A DNA stretch of 21,354 nt from Lachnospiraceae bacterium (lineage in GTDB: Bacteria > Bacillota_A > Clostridia > Lachnospirales > Lachnospiraceae). Both the position numbers and the translations under genes were made by a program. The notes below the pieces were generated by a model. That model ran no database searches. It worked only from the letters and a program-made list of their open reading frames with translations, and was not told the DNA's origin. Below are positions 7,322 to 15,865 of this stretch, piece by piece; positions within the stretch are counted from its first letter, which is position 1; every line of letters begins with the position of its first letter. The stretch lies in contig JAGZJD010000041.1 of the NCBI GenBank assembly GCA_018365895.1, forward strand, positions 1 through 21,354, written 5' to 3'.

Positions 7322-9928
7322 ATGAAGAAAGAAAAATCAGTTAGAAAGGCAGAATTTCAGGCTGCGCTTTTCAGGCAGTTAAAGAGTCTGATCGTTCCGT
7401 TCATTATCCTTGCTATTATCCTGATAGGTGTTTTGGTCATCAGTTTTTCGCAGGGAGAAGCAGAACCGGAAGAGGTTGTCAGAGTAAACGGATATGAAGG
7501 GGAGGAAACGGAGATTACTCTGGAAAATGATAAATTGCTGTTTTCCATGAATTCTCTTACTACTCAGTTTTCTGTTACGATGAAAGAGACCGGAGAAACA
7601 TGGACTTCCAATCCGGAGGGAGCTGCAGAAGACAGTGCGGCCCTTGAGATTGAAAAAAATAAACTGCAGTCCACAGTGCTTTTAACTTATAGCACTCAGA
7701 ATGGTGTAGATGCCCTTCTTGATAACTATGAATACAGTATTGCAAAAGGTATTTATGAGATTGAAACCGGCGATGGCTATATCAAGGTGAATTATTCTAT
7801 CGGTGATCTGGAACAGGAATATGTGGTTCCTCTTGTTATGGAAGAGGATCGTATGGAAGAATATTTGAGCAAAATGGGGCAGAGAGAAAGCCTTATGATT
7901 GGCGAATATTATAAGAAATTGGACATCAACGATCTTAGCAAGAGTGATAAGGCTGCAAAAGATGAATTGACAGCACGTTATCCATCGATGGAGACTACGG
8001 TGATCTATGTCCTGCGTGATAATGTAAAAGCCAGTATTCAAACAAAACTGCAGCAGTATTTTGAAGAAGCTGGGTATACCTATGAAGAGTATGTGGAAGA
8101 CAAGGAAAAAGACAAGCAGGAAAAAGTCTCAGAAAAATCGGTATTTAATGTAAGTGTGATTTACCGTTTGGACGGAGATGATCTGATCGTGGAGGTCCCA
8201 TTTGACGATCTGGAATATAAAGAGGATTATCCCATCTATTATTTGAGCGTGCTTCCTTATTTTGGAGCGTCCGGAACAACAGATGAAGGTTTCTTATTTG
8301 TGCCCGAAGGCGGTGGCGCACTGATCGAATTTAATAACGGTAAGACCAGCCAAAACAGTTATTATTCAAATGTATATGGCTGGGATATGGGACAGGACAG
8401 AGACGCCGTTGTTCATGATACGCGAACCTATTTCAATGTTTTTGGCGAGTCGAAAAATGATTCCTCTTTTATCTGTATGCTTGAAGCTGGGGTGCCGTAT
8501 GCATCCATTCAGGCGGATATCAGTGGAAGAAGCCACAGTTACAATTATGTGAATGCAGTATATTCTGTATTGCACAGGGAACAGTACGATGTTTCAGACA
8601 GAAGTACGCAGTCCATGTTCGTATACGAAGATGGAACTGCCGAGGGGGAAGGAATCGTACAGAGATACAGCTTTATTGATTCCGGGGACTATGTAGATAT
8701 GGCGGAGGACTATCGCAGTTATCTGGAAGATAAGTATGGCGATTACCTTACGGTGAATGACGATACAGAAACTCCGGTAGCTTTAGAAATTATCGGAGCG
8801 GTAGATAAAGTCAAACAGGTATTTGGTGTTCCGGTGTCCAGTCCGTTGGAACTGACCACATACAAAGAAGCCCAGGAGATGGTGGAAGAACTTTATGGGG
8901 AAGGTTTAAGTAATATGTCTGTGAAGCTGTCCGGCTGGATGAATGGCGGAGTACAGCAGAAAATGCTGGATTCGGTGAATCTGATCTCTGATCTGGGAAG
9001 CAAAAAGGATTTGCAGAACATGATCGATTCAGCAGAAGAAAAGGGCATTGCCGTTTATCTCAATGGCATTACAAATTATGCGATGGACAGTGGTATCACG
9101 GATGGATTCTTTGTTTATACAGATGCAGCGAAATTTGTAAGCAAAGAGAGCGCGAAATTGAATGTGTATGACACAGTCACTTACGAAAAGGCAGAAGAAG
9201 ACAGAGATCCGTTCTATCTGTTAAAGGCTGATCTGGTATATGAAATGATGGATAATCTGGCAGATGCCGCAAATGGTTATCACGCAGGTGTTTCTTTTAG
9301 TGATATAGGCTATGAATTATCCTCTGATTTTTACCAGAAAGATCCTACCAGCAGACAGATGGCAATGGAAGAGCAGGCAGAAAAGCTGAAGAGCCTTGAT
9401 GATAATGGAACGGATATAATGATCAATATGGGCAATGATTATGCAGTTGCTTATGCGGATATGGTCACAAATATGGATCTGGAAGGTACCGAATATTCGA
9501 TCATTGATAAGAAAATTCCATTTTATCAGCTGGCAATTCATGGCTATGTCAATTATACCGGAGAAGCGCTCAATTTGACACAGAATACACAGAACGAGCT
9601 TTTGAATTCTGCGGAGTATGGAGCCGGTTTAGCTTTTACTTTTATGAAAGAATCAGCATTTGAGTTACAGAATACGCTATATACAGAGTATTTTGGTGCA
9701 GATTATTCCGCATGGCATGATGAAATGCTGGAGATATATACTCGATACAATGAGGAATTGGGTCACACATTTAACCAGAAGATGGTGGGACATGAGTATG
9801 TAACGAGTGAACTGACTTGTACGATTTACGAGGACGGCACGAAGGTTTATGTAAATTACAGTTATGATGAGCTGCAGGCAGACGATGGAACTGTGGTTCC
9901 TGCAAGAGATTATGTTGTGGTTCGATAA
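7322..9928 (+). CDS. Membrane-anchored DUF5696 protein, glycoside-hydrolase-like fold suspected
   Basis: An 868-aa protein with a basic N-terminus and one membrane segment (about residues 22-42) ending at FSQGEAEPEE, so most of the chain should be extracellular. Residues about 50-470 look like beta-sandwich, with patterns such as GFLFVPEGGGALIEFNNG near 323-340. From about 485 to 780 the alternation suggests a TIM barrel: KLSGWMNGG (535), IAVYLNGITNYAMD (576), GVSFSDIGYEL (656), DIMINMGNDYAVAY (698) and IPFYQLAIHGYVNYTGEALN (732). A short beta domain with YEDGTKVYVNYSYDEL ends the protein. This matches what I recall of the DUF5696 family, which has no assigned activity. Acidic residues at strand ends (Asp661, Asp705) could be catalytic, but this is speculation. 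GGAGG lies ten bases before ATG 7322. Its context between two permease pairs suggests it handles the polysaccharide at the membrane surface. Confidence 0.78.
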   Translation: MKKEKSVRKAEFQAALFRQLKSLIVPFIILAIILIGVLVISFSQGEAEPEEVVRVNGYEGEETEITLENDKLLFSMNSLTTQFSVTMKETGETWTSNPEGAAEDSAALEIEKNKLQSTVLLTYSTQNGVDALLDNYEYSIAKGIYEIETGDGYIKVNYSIGDLEQEYVVPLVMEEDRMEEYLSKMGQRESLMIGEYYKKLDINDLSKSDKAAKDELTARYPSMETTVIYVLRDNVKASIQTKLQQYFEEAGYTYEEYVEDKEKDKQEKVSEKSVFNVSVIYRLDGDDLIVEVPFDDLEYKEDYPIYYLSVLPYFGASGTTDEGFLFVPEGGGALIEFNNGKTSQNSYYSNVYGWDMGQDRDAVVHDTRTYFNVFGESKNDSSFICMLEAGVPYASIQADISGRSHSYNYVNAVYSVLHREQYDVSDRSTQSMFVYEDGTAEGEGIVQRYSFIDSGDYVDMAEDYRSYLEDKYGDYLTVNDDTETPVALEIIGAVDKVKQVFGVPVSSPLELTTYKEAQEMVEELYGEGLSNMSVKLSGWMNGGVQQKMLDSVNLISDLGSKKDLQNMIDSAEEKGIAVYLNGITNYAMDSGITDGFFVYTDAAKFVSKESAKLNVYDTVTYEKAEEDRDPFYLLKADLVYEMMDNLADAANGYHAGVSFSDIGYELSSDFYQKDPTSRQMAMEEQAEKLKSLDDNGTDIMINMGNDYAVAYADMVTNMDLEGTEYSIIDKKIPFYQLAIHGYVNYTGEALNLTQNTQNELLNSAEYGAGLAFTFMKESAFELQNTLYTEYFGADYSAWHDEMLEIYTRYNEELGHTFNQKMVGHEYVTSELTCTIYEDGTKVYVNYSYDELQADDGTVVPARDYVVVR

Positions 9929-9969
9929 ACCGAAACAAGATTTATTGGAAGATTAGAAAGGATTTGACT

Positions 9970-10875
9970 ATGAAGAAACAGAAGAAATTGAGGGGTCTTC
10001 AAAGGCGTAAGGCAATATCCGGATACTTGTTTATCATGCCGTTTATTCTGGGATTTTCAATGTTTATGGTAAAGCCTTTTTTTCAGTCGCTTTACATGAG
10101 CTTTTGTAATGTGGAAGTAGATTCGGGTGGTTTTAAAAATATTTTTGCAGGATTATCAAATTATATCAGAGCGTTTACTGTGGATCCGGAATTTAATCAG
10201 ATGCTGGTAGAAGAAATTGGAAGCATGTGTATCAATGCACTGGCTGTTATGGTATTTAGTTTCTTTGTGGCAATGATCTTAAATGAGAAATTCAAGGGAC
10301 GTGCTTTTGTAAGAGCAATCTTCTTCCTGCCTGTGATCCTTTCTTCCGGCGTTATACTCGGGGTGGAATCCAATAATGCATTATTGTCCAGTGTGCAGGA
10401 TATGATCCAGGAAAATGGCTCCAGCAACAGTATTACGGTAGCCATTCAGGATATACTGATGACTTCCGGTATGGGTTCCAAAATCTTTGAGGTTGTCTTC
10501 GATATTGTGGATGGTATCTATGATGTAGCTATTGCTTCGGGTATTCAGATTATTATTTTCCTGTCAGGATTGCAGACAATTTCAGAAAGTATGTATGAAG
10601 CGGCTGCAATTGAAGGATGTACGAAATGGGAAAGTCTGTGGAAGATCACGTTCCCAATGATCAGTTCTCTGTTTTTGGTAAATTGGATTTATACCATCAT
10701 AGATTTCTGTATGAGGTCAGATAATGCGGTAATGGAAAAGATAAGTGATGAAATGATCGTTCAGATCAACTATGGATATTCATCGGCCCTGGCGTGGGTG
10801 TATTTCCTGATCGTTATGGTCATCATAGGCATAAGCTCACTCATTATCTCAAAGGGGGTTTACTACTATGAGTAA
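9970..10875 (+). CDS. ABC sugar transporter permease, MalF/LplB type (system 2)
   Basis: Channel subunit of 301 aa for a second import system. A basic N-terminus leads into GYLFIMPFILGF and KPFFQSLYMSF, the usual first-helix pattern. Further helices lie near 86-106, 115-132, 186-202, 230-250 and 275-297. The EAA loop reads YEAAAIEGCTKWESLWKITF at about 209-228. Between the second conserved region (FFLPVILSSGVILGVES, residues 118-134) and the EAA helix there is a 55-residue stretch rich in small and polar residues, probably an extracellular loop. AGAAAGGA gives a ribosome-binding site seven bases before ATG 9970; the upstream in-frame TTG at 9964 is too close. It overlaps the next permease by eight bases, pointing to coupled translation. 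Confidence 0.92.
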   Translation: MKKQKKLRGLQRRKAISGYLFIMPFILGFSMFMVKPFFQSLYMSFCNVEVDSGGFKNIFAGLSNYIRAFTVDPEFNQMLVEEIGSMCINALAVMVFSFFVAMILNEKFKGRAFVRAIFFLPVILSSGVILGVESNNALLSSVQDMIQENGSSNSITVAIQDILMTSGMGSKIFEVVFDIVDGIYDVAIASGIQIIIFLSGLQTISESMYEAAAIEGCTKWESLWKITFPMISSLFLVNWIYTIIDFCMRSDNAVMEKISDEMIVQINYGYSSALAWVYFLIVMVIIGISSLIISKGVYYYE

Positions 10876-11875
10876 GAAGACAAAAACAGCATATCAAACA
10901 ATAGGTTTCTGGGAAAGAAATCGAAGATCTCAGGGGTATTTATTAAAAAAGACTGTGCGAAATATTGTCTATAAAATTGCAAGAGCAGCTTTGTTATTCG
11001 GTATGTGTTTTATGATCTTACAGCCTATACTGAATAAAATTTCTATCAGTTTTATGGCAGAGGAAGATTTGTATAATCCTATGATCATTGCGATACCGGA
11101 ACATTTTACGAAAGCAAATTATGAACTGGCTGCACAGTTTATGTCCTATGGGACTTCGATCATAAACACGATTGTGGTCTCGCTGACAATAGCTGTTCTG
11201 CAGATCGCAGTATGTACACTGGTAGGTTATGGTTTTGCCAGATTTGATTTTCCGCTGAAGAAGTTCTGGTTCTTATGTGTTATGCTGGTCATTGTCGTAC
11301 CGCCTCAGACTATTTCAACATCCTTATATCTGCATTTCAGATATTTTGATCTGTTTGGAATTATAGAGGCCGTGACAGGATCGAGTTTGAATTTGAGAGA
11401 TTCGGTGTTGCCATATTATCTGATGAGTGCAGGGTGTATGGGATTGAAAAACGGGTTGTACATATTTATGATTCGCCAGTACTTCCGCAATATTCCTAAG
11501 GAATTGGAAGAGGCGGCATACGTGGACGGATGCGGCACCTTGAAGACATTCGTAAGAATTATGCTTCCGGATGCCAAACCGATTTTAACATCCTGTTTCC
11601 TGTTTGCGTTCGTATGGCAGTGGACAGATAAATTTTATTCCAAGATGTTCCTGGGCAATATAAAACTTCTTTCAACGCAGTTAGCGATGATCGCGGACCG
11701 GCTGGATTTTTATATTGTAAATACCTTGGGAAATCCGGCAGGAGCATCTATCGGATATACAAACTGTATTACATCTACAGGTACTTTGATGGTAATTGTA
11801 CCGTTGCTGATTTTATATCTCTTTGCACAGAAAGGTTTTGTGGAAAGCTTAAGCACTTCGGGTATTAAGATGTAA
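10868..11875 (+). CDS. ABC sugar transporter permease, MalG/YtcP type (system 2)
   Basis: Partner channel subunit of system 2, 335 aa, somewhat longer than usual because of a cytoplasmic N-terminus of about 38 residues. Membrane helices lie near 39-62, 98-122, 132-152, 183-205, 236-254 and 302-322. The EAA loop is at about 214-234 (EEAAYVDGCG, IMLPDAKP). The conserved VPPQTISTSLYLHFRYF region and the C-terminal SLSTSGIKM tail fit the MalG class. AAAGGGGG inside the upstream gene, nine bases before ATG 10868, is its ribosome-binding site. It is followed after about 100 bases by the lipoprotein binding protein that completes the system. Confidence 0.92.
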   Translation: MSKKTKTAYQTIGFWERNRRSQGYLLKKTVRNIVYKIARAALLFGMCFMILQPILNKISISFMAEEDLYNPMIIAIPEHFTKANYELAAQFMSYGTSIINTIVVSLTIAVLQIAVCTLVGYGFARFDFPLKKFWFLCVMLVIVVPPQTISTSLYLHFRYFDLFGIIEAVTGSSLNLRDSVLPYYLMSAGCMGLKNGLYIFMIRQYFRNIPKELEEAAYVDGCGTLKTFVRIMLPDAKPILTSCFLFAFVWQWTDKFYSKMFLGNIKLLSTQLAMIADRLDFYIVNTLGNPAGASIGYTNCITSTGTLMVIVPLLILYLFAQKGFVESLSTSGIKM

Positions 11876-11901
11876 AACGCAAAGAACTATTTTGTATATT
11901 A

Positions 11902-11914
11902 TTCCTGAAAGGAA
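11902..11914 (+). repeat. Small perfect hairpin before the second binding-protein gene
   Basis: TTCCT and AGGAA flank a three-base GAA centre, giving a five-base-pair hairpin in the gap between the permease and the binding-protein gene. No T run follows, so it is not a terminator. It might mark mRNA processing or stability ahead of a gene that needs high expression, but it could be chance. Confidence 0.2.
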
Positions 11915-11968
11915 CTTGCTGTCCCAGAAAGTGCAGGTGAATGAAAAAGGAATCATATAAAGAAAAAA

Positions 11969-11973
11969 GGAGG
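11969..11973 (+). promoter_or_regulatory. Ribosome-binding site placing the lipoprotein start at 11980
   Basis: A strong AAGGAGG ends six bases before ATG 11980. The longer in-frame ATG at 11941 has no such site, and starting there would add 13 charged residues in front of the signal peptide. ATG 11980 is the start. Confidence 0.9.
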
Positions 11974-11979
11974 AAAAAA

Positions 11980-13392
11980 ATGAAAAGCAGATTTGTAAAG
12001 AAATTAATCGCAGCATCGCTTGTAACTGCAATGTCAGTATCTATGGTTGCCTGCGGAGAGAACACCGATGATGCTCCTCAGAGCAGTACATCTTCGGAAG
12101 AGTCAGATGATTCTGAAAAGTATACGGTCATTACTGATGATGAAGGAAATCCTATTGATTTGGGAGGAATTGAAGTTGTCATCCGTGACTGGTGGACTCC
12201 AAGCGAAGAAGAAGAACCGAACAACGCTTATGAAGAGGCACGTCAAGAATATCGCGACTGGATTCAGGAAACGTATAACTTTACGATCAAAGAAATGGCT
12301 ATTTCCGACTGGGGTTCAACTCCTGAAGATTTCTTAAATTATGCGACCAGCGGTGGAGATGAATATTATGTATTTGCGCTTCGCCCGGGCAGCGAATTAG
12401 TAGCTGCACTGAACAGCGGTTTAATGTATGACTTGTCTACGCTGGACTGTCTGGATTTCTCTGAAGAGAAATGGCAGGCAAACGGTGTTCATGAAGTGAT
12501 GTCTAAGGGTGATGCGATTTATGGTATGAGAGGTATTGCTCCAGAACCGAAAGGCGGCATATACTTTAATAAGAGATTATTGGAGGAAGCCGGAATTACA
12601 GCAGATTCCATCTACGAATTACAGGAAAATGGAGAATGGACCTGGGATAAATTCGAAGAACTCTGTTCACAGGTTCAGGCGGATACCGATAACGATGGTG
12701 TGATTGACCGTTATGCAATGGTTAATTTTCGTTCCACCTTCTATAATGAAGCTGTTGCATCCAATTATGGCGATTACATCGCTATGGATGAAAATGGAAA
12801 ATATTACAATGATCTGGAATCCAATGAGACGCTAGATGCATTAAACTGGGCTCTTAGAATGCTGGACACCTATGACTATCCGCAGCCTGAGGGAAGCGAA
12901 TGGGATTACTGGGTAGAAGCATTCCAGAATGGCAAAGGCGCCTTTATCGCCGGTGAAGCTTATCAGGCAAGCGGTGACTGGGCGAACATGGAAGACGATT
13001 TCGGTTTTGTGTGCTTCCCGAAAGGACCTGCAGCAGATGACTATACCAACATCCGCAGCGACAACCTGTATGTAATCCCGGCTTGCTATGATGCCGAGAA
13101 AGCATGGAAGATTGCATTTGCTTATGATCTTTATACAGATCCGGTTCCTGGATATGAAGATTATAACGATGCGTTGTCAGGATATTATGATTCTTTCAGA
13201 GATACAGAGTCTGTTGACTTGACGATCACAAGATTGATGGAAAACGGAAGAGTCACCTACAATAATATGATCCCGAATCTGGATCTTGGTGCAGATTTAC
13301 TCTGGGGTATCAGCAAAGATAATACTCCGGCACAGGCGGCTGAGGCAATCAGAAATACCTGGGCGTCTTATCTGGAAGAAGCAAATAAATAA
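11980..13392 (+). CDS. ABC sugar-binding lipoprotein (system 2)
   Basis: A 470-aa extracellular solute-binding protein of family 1. The first 25 residues form a lipoprotein signal (MKSRFVKKLIAASL, then MVAC with the lipobox cysteine at 25), followed by an acidic Ser/Asp/Glu-rich linker to about residue 50. The mature domain begins at GGIEVVIRDWWTPS. Landmarks include GGIYFNKRLLEEAGI (192-206), WTWDKFEELC (220-229) and the calcium-site-like DTDNDGVID (235-243), all common in oligosaccharide-binding proteins. Unlike the first gene of the operon it has no added domains. It follows its two permeases, and a hairpin just after its stop codon may favour accumulation of its message. Substrate is inferred to be a plant-derived oligosaccharide from the enzymes downstream. 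Confidence 0.93.
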   Translation: MKSRFVKKLIAASLVTAMSVSMVACGENTDDAPQSSTSSEESDDSEKYTVITDDEGNPIDLGGIEVVIRDWWTPSEEEEPNNAYEEARQEYRDWIQETYNFTIKEMAISDWGSTPEDFLNYATSGGDEYYVFALRPGSELVAALNSGLMYDLSTLDCLDFSEEKWQANGVHEVMSKGDAIYGMRGIAPEPKGGIYFNKRLLEEAGITADSIYELQENGEWTWDKFEELCSQVQADTDNDGVIDRYAMVNFRSTFYNEAVASNYGDYIAMDENGKYYNDLESNETLDALNWALRMLDTYDYPQPEGSEWDYWVEAFQNGKGAFIAGEAYQASGDWANMEDDFGFVCFPKGPAADDYTNIRSDNLYVIPACYDAEKAWKIAFAYDLYTDPVPGYEDYNDALSGYYDSFRDTESVDLTITRLMENGRVTYNNMIPNLDLGADLLWGISKDNTPAQAAEAIRNTWASYLEEANK

Positions 13393-13396
13393 ATTG

Positions 13397-13424
13397 AAAG
13401 GGGGTGTTTCTGGGCGCCCCTTTT
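13397..13424 (+). terminator. GC-rich hairpin after the binding-protein gene, partial terminator or mRNA stabiliser
   Basis: AAAGGGGGTG (13397-13406) pairs with CGCCCCTTTT (13415-13424) to give ten pairs, two of them G-U, with an eight-base loop. The T run forms part of the 3' arm, and only a single C follows before TTGAA, so termination is likely to be incomplete. The GH43 gene starts 24 bases later with its own ribosome-binding site. Such hairpins after binding-protein genes commonly set a high binding-protein to enzyme ratio. Confidence 0.5.
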
Positions 13425-13447
13425 CTTGAAGTTAAGGAGAAATTTTC

Positions 13448-15037
13448 ATGACAGTAATTGCAAAAAACCCTATTATGCCAGGATTTTATCCGGATCCTTC
13501 CATTTGTGCAGTGGGAGAAGATTATTATTTGATCAATTCAACGTTTGCTTATTTTCCCGGGCTTTCTCTCATGCACAGCAAAGACCTTGTACATTGGGAA
13601 CAGATTGGCAATGTGATGGACAGAAAATCTCAATTGCCTTTGAAAGAGGCAGGGCACTCCGCAGGATTGTTTGCGCCCACGATCCGGTATCATGAAGGCG
13701 TTTTTTATGTAATCTGTACGAATGTGTCTTATGGCGGCAATTATATCGTAACAGCATCAAATCCGGAAGGACCATGGTCTGAGCCATATTATATTGAGGG
13801 AGCAGACGGCATCGATCCAAGTCTGTTCTTTGATGAGGATGGAAAATGTTATTATATTGGTACTCATCCCAATCCGGAAGGCTGTAAATATGATGGTGAC
13901 TGGTATATATGGATCCAGGAACTTGATGTAAAAACCATGAAACTGGTGGGTGAACACAAAAATGTGTGGAATGGCGCCATGAAAAATATCGTATGGCCGG
14001 AAGGTCCTCATCTGTATAAAAAAGGCGAGTATTACTATATCATGCACGCAGAAGGCGGTACAGGACCTGATCATGCGGTAACGGTTTGCAGAAGCAAAAA
14101 TATCTGGGGACCTTATGAAAATAATTTCTGCAATCCTATTTTGACACATAGACATCTTGGGCGTGACTATCCTGTTAAATATGTAGGACATGCAGATCTG
14201 ATTGAAACACCTGCAGGTGAGTGGTATATGACTATGCTGGCAGTAAGACCCAAGGAAGGGTATACCACGATGGGACGGGAAACATTCCTTGCGAAAGTGG
14301 TTTGGGAGAATGACTGGCCCGTTGTAAATCCAGGTGCAGGAATGTTGACAGATACCGTAGAGATCGAACTGCCGGAGTGGAGACCGGAAACGGATGTAAA
14401 TTCCTACACATACAGAACAGGTGCTAAGACCTGTGTACCGGGAAGCAGCAGGGAATATGATTTTACCAATATGAAAGTTCTTGGAGATGAATTTTTGTTC
14501 CTTAGAAATCCGGAAGAAAATATGTATCAATTAACAGAAAAAGGTCTGAATCTGCATTTCAGTCCTGTTACACTGAAAGAGAAAGCGAGCCCGTCTTACA
14601 TTGCCATCAGACAGCAACATCACAGGTGTAAAGTAGAAGCATGCTTGAAAACAGATGGTCTTACTTCGGCAAGAAGAGCCGGGATTGCAGTCGTACAGAG
14701 TGATGAATATCAGTTACGCGTTGAAGTAGGTGACAGCAAAGCGGACGTAATTCTGTGCGAAAAAGGAATGGATCAATGTGTTGGCTCCGCGGTTGTGGAA
14801 GACAAAGAAGTGGTGCTTTCTATTGCCATAGATGAGTTGAAAGCGACTGTGGGAATGAAAGACAGTAAGAGGGAGATTATTCTGGCAGAAGATGTGGATA
14901 TTCGCGCATTATCAACAGAAGTAGCAGGCGGGTTTGTAGGATGTACAGCAGGTATCTATGCAGTGGCTGAAGGAGAAGAGGCAGATGGATATGCCATGTT
15001 TAAGAGCCTTTCTTATGAGGGAAGAGAAGGCAAGTGA
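13448..15037 (+). CDS. Cytosolic GH43 beta-xylosidase/alpha-L-arabinofuranosidase
   Basis: A 529-aa glycoside hydrolase of family 43 with no signal peptide, so it acts in the cytosol on imported oligosaccharides. The five-bladed propeller occupies about residues 1-310. The three family acids are visible: Asp16 in GFYPDPSIC (base), Asp123 in DGIDPSLFF (pKa modulator) and Glu185 in WPEGPHLY (acid). His248 in GHAD fits the conserved axial histidine. Residues about 335-525 form a beta-sandwich like the C-terminal domain of many GH43 xylosidases. The opening pattern NPIMPGFYPDPS, with INSTFAYFPGL, resembles the subfamily 11/12 type, of which I think 12 more likely; exact specificity (xylose or arabinofuranose) is uncertain. 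AAGGAG lies eight bases before ATG 13448. It is the first enzyme after the transport block. Confidence 0.88.
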   Translation: MTVIAKNPIMPGFYPDPSICAVGEDYYLINSTFAYFPGLSLMHSKDLVHWEQIGNVMDRKSQLPLKEAGHSAGLFAPTIRYHEGVFYVICTNVSYGGNYIVTASNPEGPWSEPYYIEGADGIDPSLFFDEDGKCYYIGTHPNPEGCKYDGDWYIWIQELDVKTMKLVGEHKNVWNGAMKNIVWPEGPHLYKKGEYYYIMHAEGGTGPDHAVTVCRSKNIWGPYENNFCNPILTHRHLGRDYPVKYVGHADLIETPAGEWYMTMLAVRPKEGYTTMGRETFLAKVVWENDWPVVNPGAGMLTDTVEIELPEWRPETDVNSYTYRTGAKTCVPGSSREYDFTNMKVLGDEFLFLRNPEENMYQLTEKGLNLHFSPVTLKEKASPSYIAIRQQHHRCKVEACLKTDGLTSARRAGIAVVQSDEYQLRVEVGDSKADVILCEKGMDQCVGSAVVEDKEVVLSIAIDELKATVGMKDSKREIILAEDVDIRALSTEVAGGFVGCTAGIYAVAEGEEADGYAMFKSLSYEGREGK

Positions 15038-15083
15038 ATGTGGCAGTTATTTTGTGGTCGATGTACTCTGAGTCTTATATCGT

Positions 15084-15126
15084 AACAGACATCCGGGATA
15101 TTTTTCTTTTTGGTGATCTGTTTTTT
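15084..15126 (+). terminator. Weak terminator-like hairpin between GH43 and DUF624 genes
   Basis: AACAG (15084-15088) and ATC (15091-15093) pair with GAT (15115-15117) and CTGTT (15118-15122), leaving a two-base bulge, and T bases continue to 15126. The loop is large and T-rich. It resembles an intrinsic terminator but is weak, so read-through into the DUF624 gene is likely. It lies in the longest gap of the enzyme block. Confidence 0.35.
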
Positions 15127-15143
15127 AAAAAGGAGAAACAATT

Positions 15144-15803
15144 GTGAGTGATTTTTTTAATTGGGATAATAAATTCATGACTGCAATGTCAAAGGCCAGC
15201 GATGCAATCCTTTTAGGTATTCTTTGGATTGCATGCTGTCTCCCGATCGTTACAGTTGGAGCATCGTCCGCTGCGTTTTACTATGCATATCACAAGGCAG
15301 TTCGGCAGAGAAGGGGATATGCCTGGAAAGAGTTTTTCAGCGCCTTTAAATCAAACTTTAAATCTGCTATCATCATTTGGCTTATTATTTTGGGCCTGTA
15401 TCTTGTGACCGGAATGGATTGTTATATTTTGTATACGTCATTGGAAACCATGGATCACGCATTGTTTTTGCTGCTGATGATCATGATCGTGATTGCCTTA
15501 ATAACGATATGGGGAATCTACGTGTTTCCGTATCTGGCGCGTTTCGAAAATACTACGAAAGTGATCATAAAAAACAGTATAGCGGTTATGGTCATGAATA
15601 AATCATGGTCATTATTGCTTCTCGTGATTTTTGTGGCAGCGGCAGCGCTGTTTCTTCTGGTTCCGCCGGCTGCAATTTTTGTGCCAGCCTTTTACATGTG
15701 GGTGGATAACAAAATTTTAGAACTGATTTTCCGGAAATACATGAGAAAAGAAGATTTAGAAAAACAGATAGAATTGGACAGAGCAAAATCTGGTATGATT
15801 TAA
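15144..15803 (+). CDS. DUF624 (YesL-family) membrane protein
   Basis: A 219-aa integral membrane protein. The start is GTG 15144, eight bases after AAGGAG. Hydrophobic segments lie near residues 21-45, 74-95, 107-131 and 155-185. The first segment carries the family signature CCLPIVTVGASSAAFYYA, and the middle contains YVFPYLARFE, both typical of DUF624. The family is named after YesL, encoded beside the rhamnogalacturonan genes of Bacillus subtilis, and members very often lie in carbohydrate-uptake operons, but no molecular function is established. Here it sits between a cytosolic and a surface GH43. The C-terminal tail is charged (KEDLEKQIELDRAK) and probably cytoplasmic. Confidence 0.88.
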   Translation: MSDFFNWDNKFMTAMSKASDAILLGILWIACCLPIVTVGASSAAFYYAYHKAVRQRRGYAWKEFFSAFKSNFKSAIIIWLIILGLYLVTGMDCYILYTSLETMDHALFLLLMIMIVIALITIWGIYVFPYLARFENTTKVIIKNSIAVMVMNKSWSLLLLVIFVAAAALFLLVPPAAIFVPAFYMWVDNKILELIFRKYMRKEDLEKQIELDRAKSGMI

Positions 15804-15804
15804 G

Positions 15805-15833
15805 CGATAACTTTGATTTTGCAAATTCTATCG
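15805..15833 (+). repeat. A/T-rich hairpin before the lipoprotein GH43 gene
   Basis: CGATA (15805-15809) pairs with TATCG (15829-15833), and inside it TTTG (15812-15815) pairs with CAAA (15822-15825) around a six-base loop. It starts just after the DUF624 stop codon and is followed by TTTCATTT rather than a clean T run. It may be a weak terminator or processing hairpin; the pairing is seen, the role is not. Confidence 0.25.
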
Positions 15834-15865
15834 TTTCATTTAATTACTGTCAGGAAGGAGCAGAT

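Noticed and set aside
13757..14530. 257-codon minus-strand frame opposite the first GH43 gene
   Set aside because: It is antisense to a GH43 domain with all three catalytic acids visible, and its own translation resembles no family.
15052..15080. Promoter-like pair TTGTGG and TTATAT with a 17-base spacer
   Set aside because: Each box matches only about three of six consensus bases; chance matches of this quality are common in AT-rich gaps.
15038..15085. 15-codon frame starting at the stop codon of the first GH43 gene
   Set aside because: It has no ribosome-binding site and lies in a gap with hairpin structure; too short and unsupported to call.
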